A stretch of 39,321 nucleotides of DNA. It comes from Didymodactylos carnosus (taxonomy: Eukaryota; Rotifera; Eurotatoria; Philodinida; Philodinidae). The notes under the pieces are model-generated. The model did not search any database, was not told where the DNA came from, and saw only the letters and a list, made by a program, of their open reading frames with translations. The stretch covers positions 1 to 39,321 of the forward strand of contig CAJNOQ010000906.1 of NCBI GenBank assembly GCA_905250885.1, written 5' to 3'. Each line of letters starts with the position of its first letter. Positions within the stretch are counted from its first letter, which is position 1. The position numbers and the translations under genes are program-made. Below, piece by piece: positions 10,655 to 21,525 of the stretch.

Positions 10655-10824
10655 TCTTAAAAATAGAAGTGTGTTAGAATGAACACGTTGACCATTTGCT
10701 TAACAAAGTAGAACATATATAAACCAATATAAACTTAGGATTTTCCAATTTATATGTATGTAGAATGAACCTACAAATTTCATCAACCTATTTTTCCTTT
10801 TTTTCAGAATGTCAACTCTATATC

Positions 10825-10861
<37 letters not shown>

Positions 10862-13800
10862 GTTACATACATATTCTGACAACTCTAAGTGTTCATATAG
10901 ATTATAACAAGCAGAAAGAGCGAGTGAGAGAAGAAAAAAGAAACAATTTTTTTTTTCTTCTTTTAATGAAGGTAAGCAATATACACCCATACAGTCGACG
11001 TCGTCGTAAGATTGAAGACAAGAAATGTGTATGTGAGGGACACATTACACTTAAACTGTAGGAATTACATCATATCACTATTACTTATTGGTATTTTGTT
11101 CATTTGACCGAATGTGAAAAATGTGTGTTAAGGTGATTACAGGCAAGCGTTATGCTAATTGTTACGTAAGCACACTGGCACTTGAAAAGAAATGAATTTA
11201 CAAGACATTTTACCTTTAATAAAATAATATTAATATTCATACTACATGAAAAAAAAGCTTGTCAGCGTTACTCCGTGGGGGTAAAAATGTGAAAACTTTC
11301 TTCCTGGACATACACACAAATATATAATCAGTACCCACTAGTCTATTTATCGTTTCCCTTAAACTAAGCTACAAGAAACATCCAGTTCTTGCTCTAGTAC
11401 CAGTACACCTTTATTTCGACAACTACTGCTGTTGTCACTGATATGTTAAATGGTGAGACTGGCACGAAAGAGAGAAGGCAAAACAGTCAGTTACAAATTA
11501 CAAGACACTACGGCGTTCGTGTCCTATCAGTCTGACCTCCTGAAAGGAGGGTGGGGGAAGGAAGTAACAGAAAGTGCAAAAACAGCCGTTTGGTCGCTAA
11601 AACCTTTTTAAACTTAAAACTTGTTTTTTCCTTCTGAATAAGGTAAGCTCTGAAAGTTTTCACAAAAAGACAACTAACAATTCTCATAAAACTAAATATC
11701 TATCTAAAAAAAACGAACAGCAGTTCGCTTTAGAAGCAAGTGAAAAGTTAATTAGAAAAGATTTATTAGCCCAAAAATTCGACACGGAGTACTATATTCC
11801 ACTTTAACATACAGTTTACTCCAGTTAACCATTCTTCATAGAACATCACGGAACTGTTTAGTTGCTATCACAAGTGAAAAGCTTTTCTCTCAAGCCAAAA
11901 CTAATTTTTTTCTTGCCTGGTTAGGTCTGATATACTCTTGGACTCTTGTTAGTCAGTGATAACTCTAGTTTACTAAATATATTTCCTTATAGAGTAAATT
12001 GAAGTGCAGAAAATTTAGTTGTTTAGTATAGGGTGTCCCAAGAATCTGATCAAAAATAAAATGTGAATAGCTCTTTAACACTTTAATCAATTTTCTTGAT
12101 TGTCCTTTTATTTGATAGCATGTTTCTTAGAAATTGATTCCATATAAATTGATTTACAACGATTATTTAAAAAACTGATCATTATTAACTGACGTAACTT
12201 ACGTAAATTCATCCTTTTCAAAATATCAAAATAGACATTTTTCATTTCAATCATTATCTATAAAAACATCGGTAATAATGCAAGTCTCATACTTTTATTT
12301 CTCTACATGTAATGATGTACATTGCTTTCGACACTTTATTCTTCAAAACTTTTTTTTTTTAACTTCAAATCTGATCATTACCCATTTGCCACATGAGCAG
12401 TCTTAACCATTAAAACTGATATGTGGTAAGACGATCATCAGTACTATTCGTAACATCGTTTTTTCTATATATTTTCTATATATCTGTCGATATCTTGCAG
12501 ATAACAGTATAGAAAACCCAATACAGTTTCTTTAATGACGTTTTTCGTACGTTTCAATGAACCATTTAACTTTCTCAAATAATTTTGTAATGAGAAAAAT
12601 TTCTGTTGACTCTAATTTTCTGTTTACCAGACCTAAAGTATTTTTCAGTATCATCTTCTTAACAGTGCTGCTGTTATTTGCAAATTTCGTTTCTTGACAC
12701 TAATTGATTCAAAAAATTTTAATATTTTCAGCTGCTATCAATGACTACACAAATTTAAAAAATCACCAAGTGTTTATTGAATTTTCATTAATCGAGCTGT
12801 GGTTGAATGAAATACTGTTTGTGATATTAGCAGTATTTTTAAATTTTTCATAAGACGTCTCCATGATTGATTGAAAACCAACAGTTAACCGTGGTTAATC
12901 GATGGTTATTTCAATAACCACGGTCAATGTAAAAAAAACGTCGGTTGTCAGTTAATCGCTCCTTTTTTTATCGGAGTTCATTCACCGTTTTGTTTTGCAA
13001 TGGTGAATAGTACATAAGAACGAAAGGAAAATAAAAGGTTTCGAAGTTTTTTTGTGCAATGCCTATAGTGACTCGTTGAATTTGACTGGTGTCGCTGTCA
13101 TGGTCATAGGACTAATAGGAGGCCAGATGACAAACTTCATTAATTGGTAGTTAATGTATGAGAATCAGTACATTAACGCGAGTTCATGTTCTCACGTTGT
13201 CAAAACTCATATTTTGCCCTAATTTTCAGTTATTGCTGGCGCTCCGTTAGAAAGTTCGAACTTGCTCGTTTTTTCTAGAAAACAAGGTTCTCCAATTTCG
13301 TTCACTCATTCTTTGCCAATTTTAGTTTGTAATTAACATCAAAGTATTTTGTTTCTAAAACTGTCGTTCTTGTCACTCACCTGCAAGAGAACAAACCTTT
13401 CGTAAACCCACGCACACCCTTCTTTATTAACTGGCTTCTCTTTGAAATTTAGCTAGGTGCTTTGTTTAACGATATTTTAGCATACATTTGTAACAACGTG
13501 CCTTGTAACTTGGGAATTGATTTAACAATTCTTGTCTTTCAGATAACTTGATACATACAATTCAAATGATTTTATGTTTCAAGTATATTATTCCCAATGC
13601 AATTCATCTATCAAACATTCATCTACTAACTGACACATCGATTCGGTCAACTCCGTAACAGTCATTCACTGCATAGCCACGGCCTATATGTTTGAAACTA
13701 CAGCTTACTTAGCAATAACGGCTCATACGCTTGTGCTCTGTAAAAAGATATGGGCCCTTGTTGCTTCTTTCAACTTCAAATTTCTTTTTTGTTTGCGCAA

Positions 13801-13919
13801 GGGTCTCCAGTAACACTAGAAATTTCATAAATCAGTAAAACCGTGAGATAATGTTTTTCAAAGCAAGATACAATAAAAGTCGTAATGAAGATGTGCACCT
13901 TGATAAAATATGAATAGAA
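10655..13919. other. intergenic, no gene seen
   Basis: About 3.3 kb without a supported gene; open frames are short and compositionally random. It includes a TA microsatellite at 10829-10857. A sequence at about 12032-12050 (TAGGGTGTCCCAAGAAT) resembles a mariner terminus, but I found no inverted partner. A weak AACCACGG-type inverted repeat lies at about 12885-12930. The part next to 10654 should hold the promoter and 5' UTR of the RIPOR-like gene. Confidence 0.5.
10829..10857. repeat. (TA)n microsatellite
   Basis: An uninterrupted run of alternating T and A, about 14 dinucleotides, lies upstream of the RIPOR-like gene. Short open frames across it on both strands (runs of Ile/Tyr) are by-products of the repeat. 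Confidence 0.95.
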
Positions 13920-15085
13920 CATGAAAGGTGAGGCTCCTAGAATAATACAAGTAGACCTAGGAAAATCAATGTGTATAATATTCAGTGAAAAAATAATTGA
14001 AACGCAATTGTCTTCGACATCAAATACAATTTATAAACGATGATTCATTACATAAGTTCTCATCATAAGAATTATCATTGAAAGTAAAGCAAACTTTTCG
14101 GACCTTTTCAAAAGCTCCAGGATTATTTTTTAAACATCCTGATAGATACAATGCGTATCGAATTATCCGGTTAAATATTTTTTATGACAGCTGATTATGT
14201 ACTTGAGAATTCAATTTAGGCCATTTCTGTATCGTAATATCATCCACACACCGATGAGATAATTAATTCTATGTTAGTGTGCATCAATTTTTCAATGTAT
14301 ATATCTGTTCAAAATGTGTCATAAACACGTCGACAAATATGGCTACCAACGATCATTTTATCGATACTCCATCTGTTTATTTATAATATACGTTGCTAAA
14401 CACGAAATGTGTCGGTTATTGCAAATTTTGATAATTATCTTAAATGAGCTTAAGGTAAAACCGGTTTCAGTTTTGGATCAGAGACACACAGCCGTTCGCA
14501 AATAACATCGACAGTTTCATCCACTAAAATGTTGACGAATAAGCTTTCAATGTCCGAGCTCATCATTTTACATTTTGACAGATGCGGATTACACTTTAAG
14601 AATGATAAGAAATTGTCGTATTTTGGAGAGAATATTTACGATTTCGTAATGAAACAAGAATATTGGCTAAAAATTTCCCTGATTCGTAATTGTAGGATTG
14701 TACGCATGAAATAATAGGACGAATGGGCGTGTCCGTTTATCGAACTTTAGAAAGCACGTACAACTGTGCAGATAGTGATCCAGTCTGTTTTATTTCCGAT
14801 ACACTTGATTCGTCAAAGTAGCCTTCTTTTTTAATTTCTTGTAGCACCCTTATTAGAGAATTTTCCCGTCTTATACTCTGTAAATCGTCCAGTAATCGGC
14901 AAAAAGCCAGAGAAGTTTGCTTTACTTTCAATGATAATTCTTATGATGACAACTTATGTAATGAATCACCGTTTATAAATTGTATTTGATGTCGAAGACA
15001 ATTGTGTTTCAATTATTTTTTCACTGAATATTATACGCATTGATTTTCCTACGTCTACTTGTATTATTCTAAGTGCTTCATCTTT
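13920..15085. mobile_element. ~1.15-kb DNA element with ~170-bp terminal inverted repeats
   Basis: The arms at about 13936-14107 and 14905-15073 are reverse complements at high identity. Both contain TAGAATAATACAAGTAGAC-like, ATTGTCTTCGACATCAAATA-like and GAAAGTAAAGCAAACTT words; similarity fades outward to about 13920 and 15085. About 800 bp lies between them. Three short open frames sit inside (14314-14505 and 14529-14714 plus, 14737-14931 minus), none with a recognised transposase motif. I read it as a non-autonomous long-TIR DNA transposon. The target duplication is not clear, so the superfamily is open. Confidence 0.75.
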
Positions 15086-15356
15086 TTAGGGTTTTCACCA
15101 GAACGCTATCCTTTATAAATTGATTTAATATCATTGAAAATGGAGATAGTCACCTGGGAAGGTTTTCTCGTAAAAACATAATCAAGTTTATTATTTATTT
15201 GAAGGTTAAAAAGTGCTCTTAAATTTAACAATTCATGATATTTATAAAAATACGTCAAATTCTGTTTAAATACCTTAAAATATCATCTTTCCTTTTTTCA
15301 TCGATGATGTCATAAATTCTGCCCATTTATTTCGTTCCATGAGGCGAATTTTCGTC

Positions 15357-15421
15357 AGAGTAGACTTTGGTCACACTTAAAGAACGTTAAATGTTCTTTA
15401 AGTGTGACCAAAGTCTACTCT
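15357..15421. repeat. palindrome, 29-bp perfect arms
   Basis: AGAGTAGACTTTGGTCACAC-type arms at 15357-15385 and 15393-15421 are perfect reverse complements with a 7-base loop. It lies one base from a second, unrelated palindrome at 15423-15460. Confidence 0.85.
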
Positions 15422-15422
15422 C

Positions 15423-15460
15423 AATCACTTGCTAAGGAAGTACTTCCTTAGCAAGTGATT
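15423..15460. repeat. perfect 38-bp palindrome (CTAAGGAAGTACTTCCTTAG core)
   Basis: The whole 38 bp equals its own reverse complement. The core word recurs in broken form downstream (CTTCCTAAGGA at about 15599, AGGAAGTCC and CAGGAAGCACTTC at about 15738-15765, GGGAAGTACTGC at about 15822), so the 15.3-15.9 kb stretch is built from related pieces. Confidence 0.85.
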
Positions 15461-15609
15461 ACAGAGTAAGCTCATAAATTTTGAACTATAAATCTTTGTT
15501 CACTGTAAGTTACAATTTACGTAGAAGTGAATTTTCGTTACGGCCACAAAAAACACTTCGAAAACGTATATGTACACTACTATTTACTCTGTCAGGACTT
15601 CCTAAGGAT

Positions 15610-15885
15610 GTACTGCAGTGTAGTAAATACTAAGTGCAGCTCTTACTGAGGGAGTGCTCCCGATCACATAATAATCTCACAACGCTTGATTCTATATATG
15701 TTTCTTTATGTTTTAAAAGGTGAGTAGTACTTAGTCAGGAAGTCCTACCTCAGGAAGCACTTCATTGGTTTTACTTGTTATCTCATGAGAAAGGCACATA
15801 ATCCGCTGTAAGTACTTGTTAGGGAAGTACTGCAGTGTAGTAAATACTACATGCAGCTCTTACTGAGGGAGTGCTCCCGATCACA
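15610..15885. repeat. direct repeat of a 59-bp unit
   Basis: Copies at 15610-15668 and 15827-15885 match at 57 of 59 positions by eye (GTACTGCAGTGTAGTAAATA to CTCCCGATCACA). Similarity continues a little further, with an indel, into a CGCTTGATTCTAT segment. About 158 bp of related GGAAGT-rich sequence separates them. With the neighbouring palindromes it looks like a nested or partly duplicated non-autonomous element. Confidence 0.85.
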
Positions 15886-16079
15886 GCGCTTGATTCTATT
15901 CTGTATTTATAGCGGTATTTTAGTATGATGAAAGTTAAGCAGGAACCATTAAAAGCAAGGGTATTTTCATCACATTCGACGGAACTTTCGTCATCAAAGT
16001 GTGAATTTTCGTCACAGCCACAAAAAGTACTCCGAAATTTACTGGAACTTACGTCACCATGCTTTTTTCTTAAAAACGC

Positions 16080-16262
16080 ACTTTCGTCACATGTGACGAA
16101 AGTTCTGGGGGCGGGGCGNNNNNNNNNNCCCCCAAAAAAATACCCCCAAAATTAATTCCAAAAACGGCCCCACTGTTTTTTTTAAAAAACCCCCATTGGG
16201 CCAAATTTCCCAAATTTTTTGCCCCCCCCCCCCCCCCCCATATGACGAAAGTGCGTTGTGAC
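16080..16262. other. assembly gap (10 N at 16119-16128) with low-quality flanks inside an inverted repeat
   Basis: A 24-bp palindrome (ACTTTCGTCACATGTGACGA core) ends at 16103. It is followed by a G-rich run, ten N, then C-, A- and T-homopolymer sequence ending in 19 or more C. At 16241-16262 the ATGACGAAAGTGCG word returns in inverse orientation to ACGCACTTTCGTCA on the left. Sequence between 16104 and 16240 is unlike the rest of the window and is probably unreliable. Any ORF crossing the N run should be ignored. Confidence 0.85.
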
Positions 16263-18027
16263 GAAAGCGCCTTGACCGAACAAATGAAGTATTATATTAT
16301 TAGTGACCAAATTCTATACGATTTCCGTTCACCGCAGTTTCCTATAGAATCTTACAGAAACGATAGGATTTTGTATGATTTTATCGTTTAACTTATAGAC
16401 CTGGAAAAGCTTTTTTTCTTTTTTCTATTCATTTATTACTGACTGAAATAAACTTCCTAAGTCTGTTATTTGTTTTTCTCCTTTAACGTCTTTCAAAATA
16501 AAAAGACATTAGCTCAGTATCTTTTACGGTAAAATTCGTCCATGTTCCAGTCAAAATAAACTCGTGTTAGTTGTTCTCTTTAATGCTATTTTATTTGTGC
16601 TTATTTTCATTGTTACTTTATCTCTACGTTACATACTCTAGTTTCTTTCTTTTTCTTTTTTTTTCTTGTGTTTATTCCTGTTATTTCTTCTTCCCTATTT
16701 CATTTTTGTAGTTTGACTTGAGTCATTGATATTCAAGGTCGAGGACCTTTTATGATTCTCACTTTTCGTGAGTAAACTAGTCTTAGCCTTTAGTCTTAAC
16801 CTTTTGTTAATCGACAGCCAAAGACCTTTTAACCTTCAATGTAGCTTTTCTACGGTATCTCATGCTACAAATAGTTGTTTCCTTTTAGCTCCAAATAGTT
16901 GTTTCCTTTTAGCTCCAAATAGTTGTTTCCTTTTAGCTCCAAATAGTAGCTCCAAGCAGTCAGATCAATGCGAACTGACGTAGATAGTCTCTCATTGGAG
17001 CTAAAAGGAAACAGCGGCTACAAAGCCATGTTGTGATTATAAGTCCCAGTCCTGTCTAGAATTGGACAAAGATGTCTACTAATGAGCATCCTTTTGGTAA
17101 GTGGCAGGCAATTCGGTGATGATGAGCGTTACTTGTACTTAGCACAACAGGTTATTCGTTCAAGTAAGCGTTATGATTGGAGTCTTTTCGCTAATCCAAA
17201 ATGCTATGTTCCCGTTCCAAAATATACCATGTTAAGTGCATAAATGAATCGGTTAGAGATAATATCGCAACAAAAGGTTTTTGAGATCTAATTTGAAACT
17301 TTTTAGTAGTTTTAGATTTAGACTTAGTTATTAAATTGTTCAGATCGCTTAGTTTTCACATTTTCACATTTACCGATATAATGTTTATTTCGACCGAGTG
17401 CTGGTTAACGATTACGAGCTATAAACAACAAGAGTATTTATAGAATCAGCTGAGGGAGGGAGTCAGAGAGAAAGAGAGAAGAAATGAGTCAGTTTTATGA
17501 AAAAATTTCTACTCTTAAAGGTATCATTTGATTAGCTCTGACTTATATTATTTTTAGGCAAAATGGATATTCTATGCAATACTGCAGTTCCTCTCTCTCT
17601 ATCTTCTGTCGATATAGTAAAATTTTATTATTTTCTCTTTCTTACCTAGACAACGAAAGTTGCTATTTATTTCTTTTATTTGAAGCATCATGTAAGGTGA
17701 ACTGCTGAATTTTTTCAAAGCGAATCATTTCGTGTCTAATCTTGAGAATGGTATACACTCTATGTTGCCTAGAGTTTTGTGCTGGAATTATTTTCATACT
17801 CTTTTTTTGATTCTCTATAATTTCCAATGATGAATGCAAAATGTGCATGTATCCCTACCGTACTATGTGCTTGTATGTTGTGCTATTTATTTCTAGTTAG
17901 ATTTTGCATTTTGAAGATAATTGGCTTGCTTAACGCGCGTTATAAAATTAATTTAGATAAATTAAACAATTTCTCTCTCATTTTTTATTTGCTATTTCAA
18001 GATTACAGTGTTAAAAAAATTGTAAAA
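16263..18027. other. intergenic, no gene seen; upstream region of NEDD8
   Basis: No supported gene. It includes the 24-bp tandem repeat at 16868-16953 and purine/pyrimidine-rich tracts (for example GAGAGAAAGAGAGAAG at about 17467). The last part should carry the NEDD8 promoter or an upstream intron. A TTGCTATTTCAAG acceptor-like site lies at about 17989-18001, some 27 bp before the ATG. Confidence 0.5.
16868..16953. repeat. 24-bp tandem repeat, about 3.5 copies
   Basis: Three identical copies of CAAATAGTTGTTTCCTTTTA plus GCTC are followed by a partial one. A short reverse-complement piece of the unit (GGAGCTAAAAGGAAAC) lies about 45 bp downstream at 16997-17012. In one frame the repeat reads as an 8-residue unit, without evidence of coding. 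Confidence 0.9.
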
Positions 18028-18322
18028 ATGTTGATCAAAGTTAAAACATTAACTGGTAAAGAAATTGAAGTCGATGTTGAACCGCAAGATAAAATTGAAC
18101 GTATAAAAGAACGTGTTGAAGAAAAAGAAGGTAAAAAGCTTAATATTTGTATTATGCTGTTACTATTTGATTTGTTTTTATTTTCAAGGTATTCCTCCAC
18201 CTCAACAACGTTTAATTTTTTCTGGTAAACAAATGAATGATGAGAAAACTGTTCAAGATTATGCTGTTACGGCAGGTTGTGTTTTACATTTGGTATTAGC
18301 ATTAAGAGGTGGTTGCAATTAA
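18028..18322 (+). CDS. NEDD8: NEDD8 ubiquitin-like modifier, 78 aa precursor
   Basis: Two exons (18028-18130 and 18189-18322) with a 58-bp GT-AG intron give 78 residues. The sequence starts [19 protein letters not shown] and closely follows animal NEDD8 along its whole length ([39 protein letters not shown]). Ala before LRGG (residue 72) is the NEDD8-type residue that separates it from ubiquitin's Arg at this site. The precursor ends GG-Cys-Asn, so a NEDD8 protease must remove two residues to expose Gly76. The family role is conjugation through the NAE and UBC12 enzymes, chiefly to cullins, in cytosol and nucleus. AATAAA at 18343-18348 marks a short 3' UTR. The next gene begins about 300 bp downstream on the same strand. 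Confidence 0.97.
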
Positions 18323-18342
18323 AATATTAGAAAAATCATTAT

Positions 18343-18348
18343 AATAAA
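18343..18348 (+). terminator. polyadenylation signal of NEDD8
   Basis: Canonical AATAAA lies 21 bp past the NEDD8 stop codon, on the coding strand. Confidence 0.65.
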
Positions 18349-18590
18349 CGCTTGTAAAAATATTTTTCTATCTTTCATCTGCACGTATTTACTTTATTCC
18401 TTCAACTCATTTCTTTGTTAATATTTTCACTTGATGTTCAATCTCATGTATAGGAGATACGTTTTTAATTTAAACAAGAAATAAATTAAAAGATACTTCG
18501 TGTAACTTTTTCCAAATCTCAACTGTTAAGCTGGAGAAGAGAATATGTGATTAATAACTCAATTTAACGATATATCTTACTTTTTCTTCT

Positions 18591-18592
18591 AG
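18591..18592 (+). promoter_or_regulatory. splice acceptor in the 5' UTR of adaptor A (cis or trans)
   Basis: A pyrimidine tract (TTACTTTTTCTTCTAG) ends 34 bp before the ATG of the downstream gene, with no obvious upstream coding exon. It could close a 5' UTR intron or accept a spliced leader, as known in rotifers and other groups. Which of the two cannot be told from the sequence. Confidence 0.45.
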
Positions 18593-18626
18593 ATGTAAAC
18601 TAACGGAAACAGACAACAGAATTCTA

Positions 18627-21318
18627 ATGGGTATGTGATAAAGAAGATAGAAAGCCAGACCGAGTAACTGTAATCACACAAATCTGTCTAACTTTTTCTT
18701 AACTCAGAAACGTCACTCGCATTTTTAGGCTCAAAAACTGATCACCGTTTATTCAAATATAGTTATCTGGGTAAAAAATGGATCATTCATGAAGGTTTCC
18801 TTTTTTATCGTTATAATTGCATACCGGTCTTAAATATTTCACAAAGTATGATATTCGATTATTTATATGTATAAATAAAAAATTTTATCTAATTTAGTTG
18901 CTTCCTATTACGCTGTTTTGGCTCTTATTCCAACTGCTGATAAACAGGTTGCTGGCATCTATTTATATCGAAATAATAGATCTCGCCTACTTACCTATCT
19001 TCCATTAGACGAATATACAAGGTAATGTTATATACAAACAGCAGACATCTGCTATTAAAGTAACTCATTGATCTTTGTTTAGCGTGACAAATTGTACTCG
19101 CACCATTCGTCCTGTACCAAAATGCTATTTATTCGAATTAAGAGGAGAAGATAATTCAGAAATATTCGGAGCTTCCGACGTCAATGATCGTACAGTTAAG
19201 TTTATCTGAGTTAAAAAAAACTTTATTTTAAAATATATTTGCATTATTTAGATTTGGATGAAGCACATATCTGAAATGTTAACAAAAATTCACAACACAT
19301 CTGCATCGGAGTAAGATTATTTGCTTATAAAGAAATTCGATTCACCTTGGGAGTACGATTTCTATTCTATTGCACAATTTAATTTAACTAATACGATTTT
19401 TTGCATTGGTAGAACAATGCCTACTCTTTTGCTATTTTTAGTTCGAATGCACTGTCACCTGATCGCTCCAGATTAAGTAAAAAGATACATGTTTCTCATC
19501 CTGGTATACCTCATAAAAAGCTTATTACTTGTTGAATCTTGCGAGGATAGTTGAATGAATAATTAATATTGTAGAACTGTATTATCCTTTTGCTCACCAT
19601 CAAGAGTCACATAATTCGTTTTGATTATGTTCTAAGAAGAAAAGTAATAAGAAAGAATATTTTAAATTTAGAATATTTTAAATTAAAGAATTTTTCATTT
19701 AATTTGCTCTTTTCTTTGAATAATAAGCTCATTAAAAAGATTCATTCAATTCCTGATAAATTTTCAGCTGAGTCCGTTTTGCTCTTGAAAACAGATTATA
19801 TTGCAACACAAAACATAATCTAAATTGATCGAAAAGTTCGTATTTGCCACTGATATTTCGAAAAAAGCTTACACATTTGCTCGAGACAGAGAATTATGTT
19901 TAATTCTGAATTTACATTCTAGACGACACGTCAACAGGAAATATTAATTATGAAGCATTTGGTATTTACGTAGTAGATACTATATTTATCTAAGAGCCTA
20001 AATTATCTTTTTTGTCTTTCTAGATTCGTAAGTGATATCATTACGCGAGCAGAGAGAATGGCAGGTTTTTCAAAAGTAATTGCTATTTTAGAATAAAACC
20101 TGATGAACAGTCTGATCAGGAAGCTCATAACAAACAGTGGAGCATAAGAGGTGAAATAGGTATAACACGAAAACATAATCAATATTATAATTTTTGTGTT
20201 AAATAGAAGACATACCTTTCTCACCGCAAACCTCCGCTTCACCTGTTGCGCCGCCTAATCATTCTCCGACGCAAGACCAAATGTTACAATCTCCTCCACT
20301 TCTTCGTTACCTTAATATTCAACCAACAACCAATTTGGAACGAAGAGTATCCTGTCCTCAAGTGCAGTCACAACAACAACAACCAAAAACAGTTGCTCCT
20401 ATCTCGAAACCTTACGATAAGGTTGATACAACATCGCAAAAAGATCATCGGTTAAGTTTGAGTCAGGAAATACAAAATGTAAAATTGAGACCAACGAAAC
20501 AAGATATGGATTCACAGATGATTAATCCACAGACAAAATGTGAAGTAACAAAGTTGAACTCTTATACTTTTCACATCGTAAAGTTTTTTTGTGAATTATT
20601 TCAGCCTTGGGTGTGGGACAATATTTATTATAGCAAAGTACAGGATGCTTCAGAGTAAGAAGACCAAACATTATCTTCTCATACGAGAATTATCGAAACT
20701 CTAATCAAACAAAATAACTCTGATTGCCAGTTTTCTGTCTATTTTCCGTTAACGTTTTTCTTTCAAGCGTGCAATAAGTTCTAACACGTATCATATTAAT
20801 GAAAAGCGCATTCTGATGATCCTCTCTATTTTTAGTAATTGTCATCGCCTGGATTTATTCTTTTGTTTTTCTTTTTCTCTTAGCGTGTTAACTTTAATTG
20901 GACGTTGTGGTGTATTTCTTGTTCGTCCTCAATCAACTGGAGTTTCTCTAAAAAATTATGTATGTTAACACACGGCTTGAACGTTTAGTGATTATTGTGT
21001 TTTTGTTCTTCTGTTTAGGTGTTAAGTCTTTATACATCTACCGGTGTTAAAAAATATAAGATAAATCGTTTAGATGTAAGTTATAGGAAAGATTGTCTTC
21101 ATATTTTCCCACAAGTTATTATGTTTTTTTCTATTGTTTTTTAGTCACAAGAATATTCTTTAAAACCAGATGAAGGTCCCTGTTTTTCATCAATACCAGA
21201 GTTATGTCTTTATTACAGAGAAAATCCCTTACCAACACAAAATATCTTCGAACAAAATTATCTCAAATATCCGTACACATTCGATAAGCAAAATAATTGG
21301 GATGACGAAAGCTTTTAA
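18627..21318 (+). CDS. PH-SH2 adaptor protein, SH3BP2-like, copy A, 393 aa
   Basis: Ten exons (18627-18630, 18729-18794, 18898-19021, 19083-19194, 19252-19310, 19442-19503, 20207-20654, 20884-20959, 21019-21075, 21145-21318) join to 1182 nt, exactly 394 codons. The first coding exon is only ATG-G. Residues about 8-120 form a PH domain (KYSYLGKKWIIHE, LPLDEYTR, and the C-terminal helix IWMKHISEML). Residues about 121-280 are a Pro/Gln/Ser-rich linker. Residues about 283-385 form an SH2 domain with an intact GVFLVRPQS motif, Arg306 being the expected phosphotyrosine-binding residue. PH-linker-SH2 order and the LPLDEYTR and LKYPYTF segments fit the 3BP2 family best; STAP-type adaptors are the alternative. 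Such proteins link phosphotyrosine signals to membrane lipids and SH3 partners. AATAAA follows at 21342. The 703-bp sixth intron could hide another exon. Confidence 0.8.
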
Positions 21319-21341
21319 TGATTATTTTATAATATTTTTTC

Positions 21342-21347
21342 AATAAA
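21342..21347 (+). terminator. polyadenylation signal of adaptor A
   Basis: AATAAA lies 24 bp after the stop codon of copy A. Copy B's first acceptor-like site is only about 169 bp further on. Confidence 0.6.
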
Positions 21348-21514
21348 TTGCGCCCACTTAACATTTTTTGCTTTTTGTATTGATTAGCATGCACTTTGTC
21401 TTTCGAAAATGTCTCACTGAATCTGTTATTGGTTATATTTGAAAAAGAAAACCTTTCATGCAAAGGTGTGCAGGTCTAATCAAGATTGAATAATTGCTTT
21501 AATAATTTATTTAT

Positions 21515-21516
21515 AG
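21515..21516 (+). promoter_or_regulatory. splice acceptor just upstream of adaptor B start (cis or trans)
   Basis: AATTTATTTATAG ends 9 bp before the proposed ATG of copy B, about 169 bp after copy A's polyA signal. This arrangement matches the site ahead of copy A and is what a trans-spliced downstream cistron would look like. Confidence 0.35.
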
Positions 21517-21525
21517 ATTTGTGTC

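Noticed and set aside
12032-12050. TAGGGTGTCCCAAGAAT as a mariner end
   Set aside because: It resembles known termini, but no reverse-complement copy lies within reach; a single end is not enough.
17827-18228. Longer NEDD8 start from an upstream ATG at 17827
   Set aside because: The upstream part is unlike NEDD8, runs through a probable splice acceptor, and the canonical [10 protein letters not shown] start matches the family exactly.
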